Notes under the pieces: generated by a model | What the model saw: only the letters and a program-made list of their open reading frames with translations | What the model was told of the DNA's origin: nothing | Database searches by the model: none | In this document: positions 28,135-37,845 of the stretch, piece by piece | How the letters are laid out: each line of letters begins with the position of its first letter | How positions within the stretch are numbered: position 1 is the first letter of the stretch | Assembly (NCBI GenBank): GCA_016720065.1 | Contig: JADJXY010000002.1 | Span: forward strand, 943,001 to 1,007,000 | Reading direction: 5' to 3' | Length of the DNA stretch: 64,000 nt | From: Betaproteobacteria bacterium | GTDB lineage: Bacteria > Pseudomonadota > Gammaproteobacteria > Burkholderiales > Rhodocyclaceae | Translations under genes and position numbers: made by a program

Positions 28135-29598
28135 TCAGTCCACGTGGTAGTTCGGGGCTTCCTTGGTGATCTGCACGTCGTGAACGTGAGATTCACGCAC
28201 TCCGGCGGAAGTGATTTCTACGAAGCTCGCTTGCTCGTGCATCTGGGCGATGGAGGCGCAGCCCAGGTAGCCCATGGAAGAACGCAAGCCGCCCATGAGC
28301 TGGTGAATCACGGCAAGCACCGGACCCTTATAGGGAACACGGCCCTCGATCCCTTCAGGCACGAACTTGTCCACGTTGGAAGTGTTGTCCTGGAAGTAGC
28401 GGTCAGAGGAGCCAGCCTGCATGGCGCCCAGGGAGCCCATGCCGCGATAAGACTTGTAGGAACGGCCCTGGAAGAGCTCGACTTCGCCCGGCGCTTCTTC
28501 GGTCCCGGCGAAGAGGCCACCCAGCATGACCGTGTCGGCCCCCGCCGCGATGGCCTTGGCGATATCTCCGGAGTAGCGGATGCCCCCGTCGGCAATCATG
28601 GGCACGCCCGTGCCCTTCAGCGCATCCGAAACGTTCTGGATGGCCGTGATCTGCGGTACGCCCACGCCGGCAACGATGCGCGTAGTGCAGATGGAACCGG
28701 GGCCGATACCAACCTTGACGGCGTCGGCACCATGATCGACCAGCGCCCGGGCCGCCTCGGCCGTCGCGATGTTGCCGCCGATGACCTCGATATGGGGGAA
28801 ATTCTTCTTGACCCATCTGACGCGATCGAGCACGCCCTGGGAATGGCCGTGGGCGGTATCCACCACGACCACGTCAATACCTGCTTCCGCCAGGGCCTCG
28901 ACCCGCTCTTCGGTACCGGCACCGACGCCGACGGCAGCGCCGGCACGCAGGCGGCCGGCAGCGTCCTTGTTGGCCAGCGGGTGCTCGTGGGACTTGAGGA
29001 TGTCCTTCACCGTAATCAGGCCGCGCAGACGGAAATCGTCGTCCACCACCAACACGCGCTCCAGCCGGTGATGGCGGATCAATTCCTTGGCGTCCTCGAC
29101 GCTGGCGCCCTCCTTCACCGTCACCAGGCGCTTCCTGGGCGTCATGATGGCCTTCACCGGCTGATCCAGGTTGGTTTCGAAACGCAGGTCACGGTTGGTG
29201 ACGATACCCACCACCTTGCCCGACTTGTCGATCACCGGCAGGCCGGAGAACTTGTGCTGCCGGGTGATTTCCATCACCTCGCGGACGGTGATGGTCGGAG
29301 GAATGGTGATGGGATCCTTGAGAATGCCGGATTCGAAGCGCTTGACCTTGGCCACTTCGGCCGCCTGGGCCTTGGCCGAGAGGTTCTTGTGGATGATGCC
29401 GATGCCGCCTTCCTGGGCCAGCGCGATGGCCAGACGGCCTTCGGTCACCGTATCCATGGCGGCAGAAAGCAGCGGGAGATTGATCTTGATATTGCGGGTC
29501 AGGCGCGTGGACAGGCTGACGTCGCGGGGGAGAATCTGGGAATGGGCGGGGACGAGCAGAACGTCGTCGAAAGTGAGCGCTTTTTGCAGAAGTCGCAT
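28135..29598 (-). CDS. guaB: Inosine-5'-monophosphate dehydrogenase
   Basis: 487 residues. The barrel carries FDDVLLVPAHSQ, DTAHGHSQGV and the catalytic loop GIGPGSICTTRIVAGVGVPQ with its cysteine. Two CBS domains (about residues 93-205) include GLPVIDKSGKVVGIVTNRDLRF and RVLVVDDDFRLRGLITVKD. The flap has GSLGAMQAGSSDRYFQ. It oxidises IMP to XMP with NAD, ahead of GuaA. Confidence 0.97.
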   Translation of the reverse strand: MRLLQKALTFDDVLLVPAHSQILPRDVSLSTRLTRNIKINLPLLSAAMDTVTEGRLAIALAQEGGIGIIHKNLSAKAQAAEVAKVKRFESGILKDPITIPPTITVREVMEITRQHKFSGLPVIDKSGKVVGIVTNRDLRFETNLDQPVKAIMTPRKRLVTVKEGASVEDAKELIRHHRLERVLVVDDDFRLRGLITVKDILKSHEHPLANKDAAGRLRAGAAVGVGAGTEERVEALAEAGIDVVVVDTAHGHSQGVLDRVRWVKKNFPHIEVIGGNIATAEAARALVDHGADAVKVGIGPGSICTTRIVAGVGVPQITAIQNVSDALKGTGVPMIADGGIRYSGDIAKAIAAGADTVMLGGLFAGTEEAPGEVELFQGRSYKSYRGMGSLGAMQAGSSDRYFQDNTSNVDKFVPEGIEGRVPYKGPVLAVIHQLMGGLRSSMGYLGCASIAQMHEQASFVEITSAGVRESHVHDVQITKEAPNYHVD

Positions 29599-29660
29599 GG
29601 CCTTTGTTCCAAGGTCACAAATGGATATTATACAGCATCGTCCTCCTGCCCAAACCGCCC

Positions 29661-30125
29661 ATGAAAGCCCTTTCCTGCGTCATTCTCGGACTTACCGCCA
29701 CCCTCGCCAACCCCGTCCAGGCGGAAACATGCCAATGGAAAGACAGCGCCGGCCGCACGGTCGTCTCCGACCAGCCTCCGCCCGGCAATGCACGTGACAT
29801 CCGCTGCTCTTCGGGGGGCACGCCTTCGGTCAGCGCGGCACCCGCTTCGGCGCCAGCGCCCAGAAGCACGGCGGAAAAGGACATGGACTTCAAGAAGCGC
29901 CAGCAGGACGGCAAGGAAAAATCCGAGAAATCCGCACAAGAGGAGGCTGCCGCAGCGAACCGCAAGGAAAATTGCGAAAAGGCACAGCGCCAACTTGCAG
30001 TCATCGAATCCGGGCTGCGCATGTCCAGCGTGAATGCAGACGGAGAACGCAAGATTCTTGACGACGCCGAACGCCAGGCCGAACTCGAACGCACCCGCCG
30101 CGTCGTCTCCGAGAACTGCAAATAA
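29661..30125 (+). CDS. DUF4124-like secreted/periplasmic protein
   Basis: 154 residues from the ATG at 29661. A signal peptide (MKALSCVILGLTATLANPVQ) ends at AQA-like VQA/ET. The mature start ETCQWKDSAGRTVVSDQPPPG fits the DUF4124 pattern (a short WxDxxGxxxxSDxPP strand motif). A long charged helical region with Lys/Glu-rich repeats and two cysteines, one near the end (VSENCK), follows. The function is unknown. It is divergent from guaB and convergent with rnfH. Confidence 0.75.
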   Translation: MKALSCVILGLTATLANPVQAETCQWKDSAGRTVVSDQPPPGNARDIRCSSGGTPSVSAAPASAPAPRSTAEKDMDFKKRQQDGKEKSEKSAQEEAAAANRKENCEKAQRQLAVIESGLRMSSVNADGERKILDDAERQAELERTRRVVSENCK

Positions 30126-30168
30126 GCTTCAGGACGCACCCCAGGGGTCCTGCGCCTCCCAGGCTGAT

Positions 30169-30495
30169 TCAGCCCTCGGCCCCCTCGCTGTCCCCGGCCC
30201 CCTTCTTCATCACCTTGCCTTCGGCGGCGCGTTGTTTGCGGACCTCCTTGGGGTCAGCGATCAGCGGACGATAGATTTCGACCCGATCCCGATCGCGCAG
30301 GGGGGTGTCCGCCTTGCTCAGTTTGGCGAAGATGCCCAGCTTGTTCTTCTTCAAGTCGATTTCCGGGTACTTCGTCAGCAGTCCCGACTGCTCGATGGCG
30401 CCCTGGACCGTCGTGCCTTCGGGCACGCGAAGCTGCACCAGTTCCTGCTTGCCGGCCAGGGCGTAACACACCTGGACGGTCAGGGTTTCAGCCAT
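30169..30495 (-). CDS. rnfH: RnfH/RatB family ubiquitin-like protein
   Basis: 108 residues from the ATG at 30495 (MAETLTVQVCYALAGKQELV). The beta-grasp core is followed by GTTVQGAIEQSGLL, LGIFAKLSKADTPLRDRDRVEIYRPLIADPKEVRKQRA, the conserved RnfH signature. The role is not settled; it is generally paired with ratA. The start overlaps the ratA stop by eight bases. Confidence 0.9.
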   Translation of the reverse strand: MAETLTVQVCYALAGKQELVQLRVPEGTTVQGAIEQSGLLTKYPEIDLKKNKLGIFAKLSKADTPLRDRDRVEIYRPLIADPKEVRKQRAAEGKVMKKGAGDSEGAEG

Positions 30496-30931
30496 GGGGC
30501 CTCCCATAAACCTGGTCTGCGCGACGCACGAAGGCATCGACGAAGGTGTTGGCGATGTGGCTGAACACCGGCCCGATGATTTTTTCGAACATCTTGCTGG
30601 AAAACTCGTAGTGAAGCCGGAACTCGATCTTGCACGCAGTTTCAGCCAGGGCCTTGAAGCGCCAACTCCCCTCCAGACGACGAAAGGGTCCGTCCACCAG
30701 ACGGATTTCCATCGTGGACCCGGATTCCTTGGTGTTCTCGGTGGTAAATGAGGACCTCACGCTGTGGTAGTTGATATGCAGCGTCGCCACGGTGCGCAGT
30801 TCGTCACGAAACTTGAGCTCGGTACGCCCACACCAGGGCAGGAAGGCAGGGTAATCCTCGCAGCGGTCGACGAGATCGAACATTTCCCGGGCGGAATGCT
30901 CGATCAGCACCGTTTTCTCCACCACTGCCAT
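30488..30931 (-). CDS. ratA: RatA-type START/coenzyme Q-binding protein
   Basis: 147 residues from the ATG at 30931 (MAVVEKTVLIEHSAREMFDLV). The START-like polyketide cyclase/COQ10 fold shows in DRCEDYPAFLPWCGRTEL and the C-terminal helix VFSHIANTFVDAFVRRADQVYG. E. coli RatA was reported to inhibit 70S formation; relatives bind ubiquinone. It is divergent from smpB with 57 bases between, the usual neighbourhood. Confidence 0.9.
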   Translation of the reverse strand: MAVVEKTVLIEHSAREMFDLVDRCEDYPAFLPWCGRTELKFRDELRTVATLHINYHSVRSSFTTENTKESGSTMEIRLVDGPFRRLEGSWRFKALAETACKIEFRLHYEFSSKMFEKIIGPVFSHIANTFVDAFVRRADQVYGRPHG

Positions 30932-30988
30932 GGAAGGCGGCCTCTCCGATTCCTGTAAAATGCTCGATTTTAATGGATCACCGTCGGC

Positions 30989-31438
30989 ATGAGCATCACG
31001 GTCAACAAAAAAGCCTTTCACGACTATTTCGTCGAGGAGAAATACGAGGCCGGCCTTGCCCTGGAAGGTTGGGAGGTGAAATCCATACGCGATGGCCGGG
31101 TCAATATCAAGGAAGCCTACGTCGTCATCAAGAGCGGTGAAATCTTCATCGTCGGCATGCACCTGACGCCGCTCTCCACGGCTTCGACCCACATCCACCC
31201 CGACGCGACGCGGACGCGCAAGCTGCTCCTGCACAACCGCGAAATCATGAAACTCATCGGCAAGGTAGAACGGGCTGGCTACACCTTGATCCCCCTCGAT
31301 CTGCACTTCACCCGGGGCCGCATCAAGGCTGAAATCGGTCTGGCCAAGGGCAAGAAGCAGTATGACAAGCGCGCCGACGCGCAAGAAAAGGACGCCAAAC
31401 GGGAAGCGGCCCGCGCCATGAAGGAGCGGGCGCGATAA
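30989..31438 (+). CDS. smpB: SsrA-binding protein SmpB
   Basis: 149 residues. MSITVNKKAFHDYFVEEKYEAGLALEGWEVKSIRDGRVNIKEAYV is the OB-fold start; HPDATRTRKLLLHNREI follows, and the tail GKKQYDKRADAQEKDAKREAARAMKERAR is the basic helix that enters the mRNA channel. It brings tmRNA to stalled ribosomes. No tmRNA gene is visible nearby. Confidence 0.97.
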   Translation: MSITVNKKAFHDYFVEEKYEAGLALEGWEVKSIRDGRVNIKEAYVVIKSGEIFIVGMHLTPLSTASTHIHPDATRTRKLLLHNREIMKLIGKVERAGYTLIPLDLHFTRGRIKAEIGLAKGKKQYDKRADAQEKDAKREAARAMKERAR

Positions 31439-31456
31439 CCCGCGCCAATACGCCTC

Positions 31457-31483
31457 CCGACCCGCCAAAGCGGCGGCGGTCGG
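31457..31483 (+). terminator. Hairpin after smpB
   Basis: CCGACC and GGTCGG arms with an inner CGCC/GGCG stem form a GC-rich hairpin 18 bases after the smpB stop. It is followed by CCTCTTCC rather than a pure T-run, so termination is likely but not certain. Confidence 0.4.
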
Positions 31484-31607
31484 CCTCTTCCGCCGTCCCA
31501 AGCCCGTAGCACCGCGTTCCGGCACCAAGATCAGGATTTCCCTGTACGTCCCCCACGGACTTCCGGTTTATGATGCCCGGCAACCATCCCGCCCCAGACA
31601 CCACCCC

Positions 31608-34514
31608 ATGTTCAGCCGATTGCGTCTTTCGACACGCATCCATCTGGCCGTCGCATTGCCGGCCATCGCGCTGTTCGTCGTGACGGCCGGCCACCTCGAC
31701 GGCAAACGCCGCCAGGTCGAGGAACTGGGCAGAGTCAGAGCCATGGCGGACCTCGCCCAGGTCGGCGGGGCCTTGATCCATCGCCTCGCCGTGGAGCGTG
31801 GCACCACGGCGACTTTCCTGGGCAGCCGCGGGCGCCAGTTCCGCACCGAAATGGAAACGGCCCGCCGCAATACCGATCTGGCCCTGAACACCTGGAGCCA
31901 CTTTGTCCGGGGCTCCCAGGACCGTGGAATCGACGATGGTCTGCGCCAGGACATCGAAAAGGCGATGGGTGCCCTGGGCCGGATCGACGAGCAGCGGCAC
32001 CGCGCCTCGACCCAGGTCGTTGACCTTCAGGCCCCCTCCGCCTACTACACGGATACCAACGCCCTGCTCCTGCGCGCCCTGATGCGCTTTGGCCGCGTAT
32101 CCACCGACGTGGACCTGGCCACCCTGGTTTCAGCCTACGTCGGCCTCATCCAGGCCAAGGAAAGTCTCGGTCAGCACCGGGCCGCCGGCGCTCTCGGCTT
32201 TTCCGCGGGCACCTTCGATTCCGCCCTCCTGCAACGTTTTCTCACGACTGTTGGCGCCCAGAACGCTTACCTCGCACAGTTCTCCGAGTATGCACCGCCG
32301 GACATGGCGGAGCACCTGCGCTCGCTCCGTGCCAGTCCGGCCATGCTGGAAGTCGAGCGCCTGCGTGCCGAAGTGGCGCGTACCGGGCCCGGACGCCCGG
32401 TGGCAGGCCCCGGCGGGGCCGACTGGTTCAATACGGTCACTCAATTGATCGACAATCTGGACGCCATCGCCCACACCGTCGAAGAAAGAATCGTCACGAC
32501 CAGCGAACAGGCTTACCGTGACGCCCTCGCCGAGTTGCGCCTGACCGCCGCCCTCACCGTCCTCTTTCTCGCCTCCATCCTGGGAATCGGCTACGGCATC
32601 GCCCGCGGAATTCGCGACACGCTGACTGCTTCATCCCAGGCTCTGCAGTCCCTCGCCCAGGGCAATACCCGCGTCGAGTTTCGCGCCGTCGACTTTCCCG
32701 GCGAAACTCAGCCCATCTACCACGCCCTCGTCACCTTTCGCGAGAGCCTCATCGGCACGCAGCGGCTCACCGACGAACTGACCCAGGCGCGCGACGAACT
32801 CTCCCTCATCAATTCCCGCCTCGAGCAAAGGGTATCCGAGCGCACCGCCGAACTGCGGCTGGCCGCCAGCGTCTTCGAGAACACCGCGGAAGGCATCATG
32901 GTCACCGATACGCAGGGCACCATCATTTCGGTCAACCCTGCGTTTTCGAGCATCACCGGATACAGGGCGGACGAAGTCATGGGCCGCACACCGCGGCTGC
33001 TCAAGTCCGACCACCATCCGGCGGAGTTCTACGCCACCATGTGGGACGATTTGCATGCCAAGGGATACTGGGAGGGTCAAGTCTGGAATCGCCGCAAGGA
33101 TGGCGAAGCCTTCCTGGAGTGGCAAACCATCAGTGTCGTTCCCGATCAAGCGGGCAAACCCTTGCGTTACGTCGCCGTCTTCAACGACGTGACCGAATTG
33201 CACCACAAGGACGAGCGCCTGCGCCACCAGGCCTATCACGACGCCCTGACCGGCCTGCCCAATCGCTCGCTTCTGCAGGACCGCCTGGGGCACGCCATGG
33301 ATCTTGCTGCCCGTGACGGTGGTGCCGTGGCCGCCATGGTGCTCGACCTGGACAATTTCAAGCTCGTCAATGACAGCCTGGGCCACGACGTCGGCGACCA
33401 GCTCTTGCAGGAAATAGCCCGTCGGCTGGTGGCTTGTCTGCGCCAGAGCGACACTGTGGCGCGGACCGGCGGTGACGAATTCGTCGTCATCCTGGCCGAC
33501 TTCACCGATGCTGCCGAGATTGCCCACACTGCGGAACGCATCAACCTGGCCCTCGCCCAGCCCCTTCGTCTTGCCGGGCAGGAAATCCATACCGGAGGCA
33601 GCGTCGGAATCGCCCTCTATCCGCAGGACGCGCAGGACCCTTCCACCCTCGTCAAGCATGCCGACATGGCCATGTACCAGGCCAAGGCCGACGGCCGCGG
33701 CACCTATCGCTTCTTCGACCCCGAGATGAATCGGCGCAGCGCAACACGCATGGCCATGGAAACCGCGCTACGCCGCTCCCTGCAGGCCGGGGATGGCTTC
33801 CACCTGGCGTTTCAACCGAAGATCGACCTGCAATCCGGACGCACCCTCGGCCTCGAAGCCCTCGTGCGCTGGACCCACCCCGAACTGGGCCCGCTTTCCC
33901 CCGCCGAATTCATTCCCATCGCCGAAGACTCAGGGCTCATTGTGGCCCTCGGCAACTGGGTCATCTCCGCAAGCTGCCGGCAGATGCGCCTGTGGCGCGA
34001 AGCCGGGTATGCGGTACCGGACGTGGCCATCAACCTCTCGCCCCGCCAGTTCGGCGACGCGCAACTGGTGGACACCATCCACCGCCATTTGGACGAAGCC
34101 GGAATTCCCGCCAGCAGCCTGGAACTTGAGGTGACGGAATCGACCGTGATGTCGGATCCGGAGAAGGCCATCGCCACGCTGGAGCGTATTCACGCCCTGG
34201 GGGCACACATTGCCGTGGACGACTTCGGCACTGGTTATTCGTCTCTCAGCTACCTGAAGCGGCTGCCCCTCGATACCCTGAAGATCGATCGCAGCTTCGT
34301 GCGCGACCTGTGCACCGATGCCGAAGACGCCGCCATCGCCCGGACCATCGTCGCCCTGGGCCAGACACTGGGCCTGGAAATCGTCGCCGAGGGTATCGAA
34401 ACCGACGCCCAGCGCGACATGCTCCTGGCCATGGGCTGCACCGTCGGCCAGGGCTACCTCTTCGCCCGCCCGCAGTCCCCCGAGGAAGCGGCCCGCTTTC
34501 TGGCCGCCGCCTGA
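31608..34514 (+). CDS. Membrane NIT-HAMP-PAS-GGDEF-EAL cyclic-di-GMP protein
   Basis: 968 residues. Order: TM helix at about 10-30, a NIT-type nitrate/nitrite sensing domain (VGGALIHRLAVERGTTATFL, then repeated helical pairs) to about 290, TM helix at about 313-333, HAMP-like linker, short coiled coil (LINSRLEQRVSERTAELR), PAS at about 421-540, GGDEF with intact GGDEF at 621-625 (ARTGGDEFVVIL), EAL with E750-A-L (LEALVRWTHPELG) and DDFGTGYSSLSYLKRLP. Both catalytic motifs look active, so it can in principle make or hydrolyse cyclic-di-GMP. Sensing of nitrate or nitrite is suggested by the NIT domain only. Confidence 0.92.
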   Translation: MFSRLRLSTRIHLAVALPAIALFVVTAGHLDGKRRQVEELGRVRAMADLAQVGGALIHRLAVERGTTATFLGSRGRQFRTEMETARRNTDLALNTWSHFVRGSQDRGIDDGLRQDIEKAMGALGRIDEQRHRASTQVVDLQAPSAYYTDTNALLLRALMRFGRVSTDVDLATLVSAYVGLIQAKESLGQHRAAGALGFSAGTFDSALLQRFLTTVGAQNAYLAQFSEYAPPDMAEHLRSLRASPAMLEVERLRAEVARTGPGRPVAGPGGADWFNTVTQLIDNLDAIAHTVEERIVTTSEQAYRDALAELRLTAALTVLFLASILGIGYGIARGIRDTLTASSQALQSLAQGNTRVEFRAVDFPGETQPIYHALVTFRESLIGTQRLTDELTQARDELSLINSRLEQRVSERTAELRLAASVFENTAEGIMVTDTQGTIISVNPAFSSITGYRADEVMGRTPRLLKSDHHPAEFYATMWDDLHAKGYWEGQVWNRRKDGEAFLEWQTISVVPDQAGKPLRYVAVFNDVTELHHKDERLRHQAYHDALTGLPNRSLLQDRLGHAMDLAARDGGAVAAMVLDLDNFKLVNDSLGHDVGDQLLQEIARRLVACLRQSDTVARTGGDEFVVILADFTDAAEIAHTAERINLALAQPLRLAGQEIHTGGSVGIALYPQDAQDPSTLVKHADMAMYQAKADGRGTYRFFDPEMNRRSATRMAMETALRRSLQAGDGFHLAFQPKIDLQSGRTLGLEALVRWTHPELGPLSPAEFIPIAEDSGLIVALGNWVISASCRQMRLWREAGYAVPDVAINLSPRQFGDAQLVDTIHRHLDEAGIPASSLELEVTESTVMSDPEKAIATLERIHALGAHIAVDDFGTGYSSLSYLKRLPLDTLKIDRSFVRDLCTDAEDAAIARTIVALGQTLGLEIVAEGIETDAQRDMLLAMGCTVGQGYLFARPQSPEEAARFLAAA

Positions 34515-34523
34515 GCTTGGGCT

Positions 34524-34552
34524 CTCGCCCGCCCCCGCAAGGCGGGAGCGAG
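34524..34552. terminator. Hairpin between convergent GGDEF-EAL and ppsA genes
   Basis: CTCG-CCCGCC and GGCGGG-A-GCGAG arms enclose a short loop in the 44-base gap between two convergent stop codons. The symmetry suits a bidirectional terminator. No T-run is present. Confidence 0.45.
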
Positions 34553-34558
34553 GAGATA

Positions 34559-36931
34559 TCAACCCTTGTGCGTCGCCAGCCGCGTCCAGGTATCGACGAC
34601 GGTGTCCGGGTTCAGCGAAATGCTGCTGATGCCCTGGTCCATCAACCACTCGGCCAGATCCGGGTGGTCGGATGGCCCCTGACCGCAGATGCCGATGTAC
34701 TTGCCGGCCTTGTTGGCGGCGGAAATGGCCATGGCGAGCAGCATCTTGACGGCCGGATCACGCTCGTCGAAAAGGTTGGCGACGAGGCCGGAATCCCGAT
34801 CCAGGCCCAGGGCGAGCTGGGTCAGGTCGTTGGAGCCGATGGAAAAGCCGTCGAAGATCTTGAGGAAATCCTCGGCCAGCAGGGCGTTGGAAGGGATTTC
34901 GCACATCATGATGAGCTTCAGGTCGTTCTCGCCCTGCTTCAAACCGTGCTCGGCCAGCAGGTCGACGACCGCCTGGCCCTCGCCCACGGTACGCACGAAG
35001 GGCACCATGAGCTGGACGTTGGTGAGGCCCATCTCTTCCCGCACGCGCTTCATGGCACGGCATTCCATCTCGAAGCAGTCGCGGAAGCTCTGGGCGATGT
35101 AGCGGGAGGCGCCACGGAAGCCGAGCATGGGGTTTTCTTCCTCGGGCTCGTAGAGGTCGCCGCCCAGGAGCTTGCGGTATTCGTTGGACTTGAAGTCGGA
35201 GAGGCGCACGATCACCGGGTTGGGCCAGAAAGCCGCGGCGATGGTGGAGACGCCTTCCACCAGCTTCTCGACGAAGAATTCCTTGGGTGAGGCGTAGCCA
35301 CGGGCGCGACGCTTGATCTCCTCGCGCTTGGAGGCCGGCAGGCGCTCCACGTCGAGGATGGCCTTGGGGTGGATGCCGATGACGTTGTTGATGATGAACT
35401 CGACCCGCGCCAGGCCGACGCCGGCGTTGGGCAGCTGGGCAAATTCGAAGGCCAGTTCGGGGTTGCCAACGTTCATCATGACCTTGACCGGCACGTCGGG
35501 CATGGCGGAGATGTCGCGGCTGACCACTTCGAAGTCGAGCCGGCCGCGGTAGACGTGGCCGGTGTCGCCTTCGGTACAGGAAACGGTGACCAGGTCGCCG
35601 TCGTTCAGGGTTTCGGTGGCGTCGCCGCAGCCGACGATGGCCGGAATACCCAGCTCCCGGGCGATGATGGCGGCGTGGCAGGTGCGCCCGCCGCGATTGG
35701 TGACGATGGCGGAAGCGCGCTTCATCACCGGCTCCCAGTTGGGGTCGGTCATGTCGGCCACCAGCACGTCGCCGGGCTGCACTTTGTCCATTTCCTTGGG
35801 GTCATGGACGATGCGCACCGGGCCGATGCCAATCTTCTGGCCAATGGCGCGGCCGGAGGCGAGCACCTTGGAAAACTGTTTGAGCTTGAACTTCTCGATC
35901 TTGCCGGCGCCGGACTGGGACTGCACGGTTTCCGGGCGGGCCTGCAGGATGTAGAGCTTGCCGTCGAGGCCGTCCTTGCCCCATTCGATATCCATCGGGC
36001 GCTCGTAGTGCTTCTCGATGATCACCGCGTAGCGGGCCAGTTCCAGCACTTCGGCTTCGTTGATGGAGAACTGGTGGCGCAGGTTCTCGGCCACATCCTC
36101 GGTGATGGTGGATTTGCCGGCAACCTTTTCGGCGGCAAAGACCATCTTGATCATTTTGGAGCCCAGGTTGCGGCGCACCACGGCGGCCTTGCCGGCGGCC
36201 AGCATGGGCTTGTGCACGTAGAACTCGTCCGGATTCACGGCGCCCTGGACGACGGTTTCGCCCAGGCCGTAGCTGGAGGTGACGAAAACGGCGTCGCGGA
36301 AGCCGGATTCGGTGTCCAGGGTGAACATGACGCCGGCGGCGCCCGTGTCGGAACGCACCATGCGCTGGATGCCCGCGGAGAGGGCCACGTCGGCATGGAC
36401 GAAACCCTTGTGAACGCGGTAGGAAATGGCACGGTCGTTGTACAGGGAGGCGAAGACCTCCTTGATGGCGTGCATGATGTTTTCCAGGCCGACGATGTTG
36501 AGGAAGGTCTCCTGCTGGCCGGCGAAGGAAGCGTCGGGCAAATCCTCGGCGGTGGCGGAGGAACGCACGGCGAAGGACATGTCGGCGTTGGATTCTGCCA
36601 CCAGGCGCTGGTACTGCTCGGTGATGGCGATGGTCAGCTCCATGGGGAACGGGGTGTCGAGAATCCACTGGCGAATCTCGGCGCCGGTCCTGACCAGGGC
36701 GTTCACGTCTTCCACATCCAGGGCATCCAGGGTGGCGTTGATTTTCTTGTCGAGGCCGGACTGGGCGAGGAAGAGGCGATAGGCATGGGCCGTCGTCGCG
36801 AAGCCGCCGGGCACGCGCACGCCGGAATCGGCGAGCTGGCTGATCATTTCGCCCAGGGAGGCATTCTTGCCGCCGACCTTATCCACGTCGGTCATGCGCA
36901 GCTTTTCAAAGGGGATGACAAGGGCTTCCAT
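34559..36931 (-). CDS. ppsA: Phosphoenolpyruvate synthase
   Basis: 790 residues. The N-terminal ATP-grasp part has GGKNASLGEMI and FAVRSSATAEDLPDASFAGQQETFLN. The swivelling phosphohistidine domain has NRGGRTCHAAIIARELGIPAIVG with the catalytic histidine, and the PEP-binding barrel has LGFRGASRY and ICGQGPSDHPDLAEWL. It converts pyruvate plus ATP to PEP, AMP and phosphate. It starts 11 bases after the GntR regulator stop behind AAGGA, so the regulator and enzyme are co-transcribed. The regulatory kinase ppsR lies 11.5 kb away, beyond the lactate genes. Confidence 0.97.
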   Translation of the reverse strand: MEALVIPFEKLRMTDVDKVGGKNASLGEMISQLADSGVRVPGGFATTAHAYRLFLAQSGLDKKINATLDALDVEDVNALVRTGAEIRQWILDTPFPMELTIAITEQYQRLVAESNADMSFAVRSSATAEDLPDASFAGQQETFLNIVGLENIMHAIKEVFASLYNDRAISYRVHKGFVHADVALSAGIQRMVRSDTGAAGVMFTLDTESGFRDAVFVTSSYGLGETVVQGAVNPDEFYVHKPMLAAGKAAVVRRNLGSKMIKMVFAAEKVAGKSTITEDVAENLRHQFSINEAEVLELARYAVIIEKHYERPMDIEWGKDGLDGKLYILQARPETVQSQSGAGKIEKFKLKQFSKVLASGRAIGQKIGIGPVRIVHDPKEMDKVQPGDVLVADMTDPNWEPVMKRASAIVTNRGGRTCHAAIIARELGIPAIVGCGDATETLNDGDLVTVSCTEGDTGHVYRGRLDFEVVSRDISAMPDVPVKVMMNVGNPELAFEFAQLPNAGVGLARVEFIINNVIGIHPKAILDVERLPASKREEIKRRARGYASPKEFFVEKLVEGVSTIAAAFWPNPVIVRLSDFKSNEYRKLLGGDLYEPEEENPMLGFRGASRYIAQSFRDCFEMECRAMKRVREEMGLTNVQLMVPFVRTVGEGQAVVDLLAEHGLKQGENDLKLIMMCEIPSNALLAEDFLKIFDGFSIGSNDLTQLALGLDRDSGLVANLFDERDPAVKMLLAMAISAANKAGKYIGICGQGPSDHPDLAEWLMDQGISSISLNPDTVVDTWTRLATHKG

Positions 36932-36942
36932 GCGTGGTCCTT

Positions 36943-37761
36943 TCAGGATTGTTCAAGAGTGGGGTTGGGGTAATTGGGGTTGGCGTGCAGGTCATCGCCC
37001 AGGCCGACATTCCCCAGGCGCCGCTCGGCCGATTCGCGGCGGGCGGCGGTGCGCAGGGATTGGGCCAGGGTTTCCTGGACGAAGGAAATATGGGTTTCCG
37101 CCGCCGCCCGGGCCGCCGCCGGCCGCTGCTCGCGGATGGCCTTGTACAGGGCAGTGTGCTGGGAGTGCAGCAGATCGTTGGCCCCCGGCACCTTGCGCAG
37201 CTCGCCGAGGTTGAGATGGATGTTGTCGTGCAGCAGCCGGAACAGGGCCGAGGAAAGATGGCCCACCATGGCGTTGTGGCTGGCCTCGCAAATGGCCTGG
37301 TGGAAGCCGATGTCGGAGACCGAACGGCGGGCCAGATCGTCGCCGGCAAAGGCTTCCGTCAAATCTGCGAAGGCCTGGTCGAGGCGTAGCTGATCGGCTT
37401 CCGTCGCCCGCTCGGCGGCCCATTCGGCGGCCTGCCCTTCCAGCATGCGGCGGAAGTCCAGCAGGTCTTCCCGCAGGTTGGGGTGAGCCCCCAGCATTTC
37501 CCGCCAGGGGTCGATGAAGGTGGCTTCCAGGCGGTCGGTCACGTAGGTGCCGCCGCCCTGGCGACTATGCACCATGCCCTTGGACGCAAGCTTCTGGAAC
37601 GCCTCGCGCAGGGAGGGGCGGGAGACCCCCAGTTCCACCGCCAGCTCCCGTTCCGGCGGGAGACGGTCCCCCGGCTTCAGGGATCCTTCGAGGATGCGGC
37701 GCTCCAGGGACGCGGCGATGGCGTCGGAGATACGGGGAACCTGCAGCTTGCTCTGGGGCAT
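36943..37761 (-). CDS. GntR/FadR-family regulator, LldR/PdhR-like
   Basis: 272 residues from the ATG at 37761; the longer frame would run through an operator-like site. A winged helix (IAASLERRILEGSLKPGDRLPPERELAVELGVSRPSLREAFQKL) is followed by an all-helical FCD effector domain with the metal-binding pattern (DIGFHQAICEASHNAM and HTALYKAIREQRPAAA). This subgroup often answers to lactate, glycolate or pyruvate. Divergence from lutACB and co-transcription with ppsA make lactate or pyruvate the likely effector. Two TGGTnnnACCA sites lie in the divergent region. Confidence 0.88.
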   Translation of the reverse strand: MPQSKLQVPRISDAIAASLERRILEGSLKPGDRLPPERELAVELGVSRPSLREAFQKLASKGMVHSRQGGGTYVTDRLEATFIDPWREMLGAHPNLREDLLDFRRMLEGQAAEWAAERATEADQLRLDQAFADLTEAFAGDDLARRSVSDIGFHQAICEASHNAMVGHLSSALFRLLHDNIHLNLGELRKVPGANDLLHSQHTALYKAIREQRPAAARAAAETHISFVQETLAQSLRTAARRESAERRLGNVGLGDDLHANPNYPNPTLEQS

Positions 37762-37778
37762 GGAAGATAGACGACGAT

Positions 37779-37789
37779 TGGTAAGACCA
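37779..37789. promoter_or_regulatory. GntR/FadR-type operator half 1 (TGGTAAGACCA)
   Basis: The site matches the TGGTnnnACCA consensus known for PdhR/LldR-type regulators. It lies 18 bases upstream of the regulator ATG at 37761, suggesting autoregulation. The extended form TTGGTAAGACCA is close to the E. coli PdhR box. Confidence 0.6.
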
Positions 37790-37845
37790 CGCAATTCTAA
37801 GCAATCGAGTCCTGAATCGCAAGGGCTGGGAAATCCCCTATTTAT

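Noticed and set aside
27952..29664. 570-codon plus-strand frame across guaB
   Set aside because: Antisense to guaB and the small membrane peptide gene; no domain.
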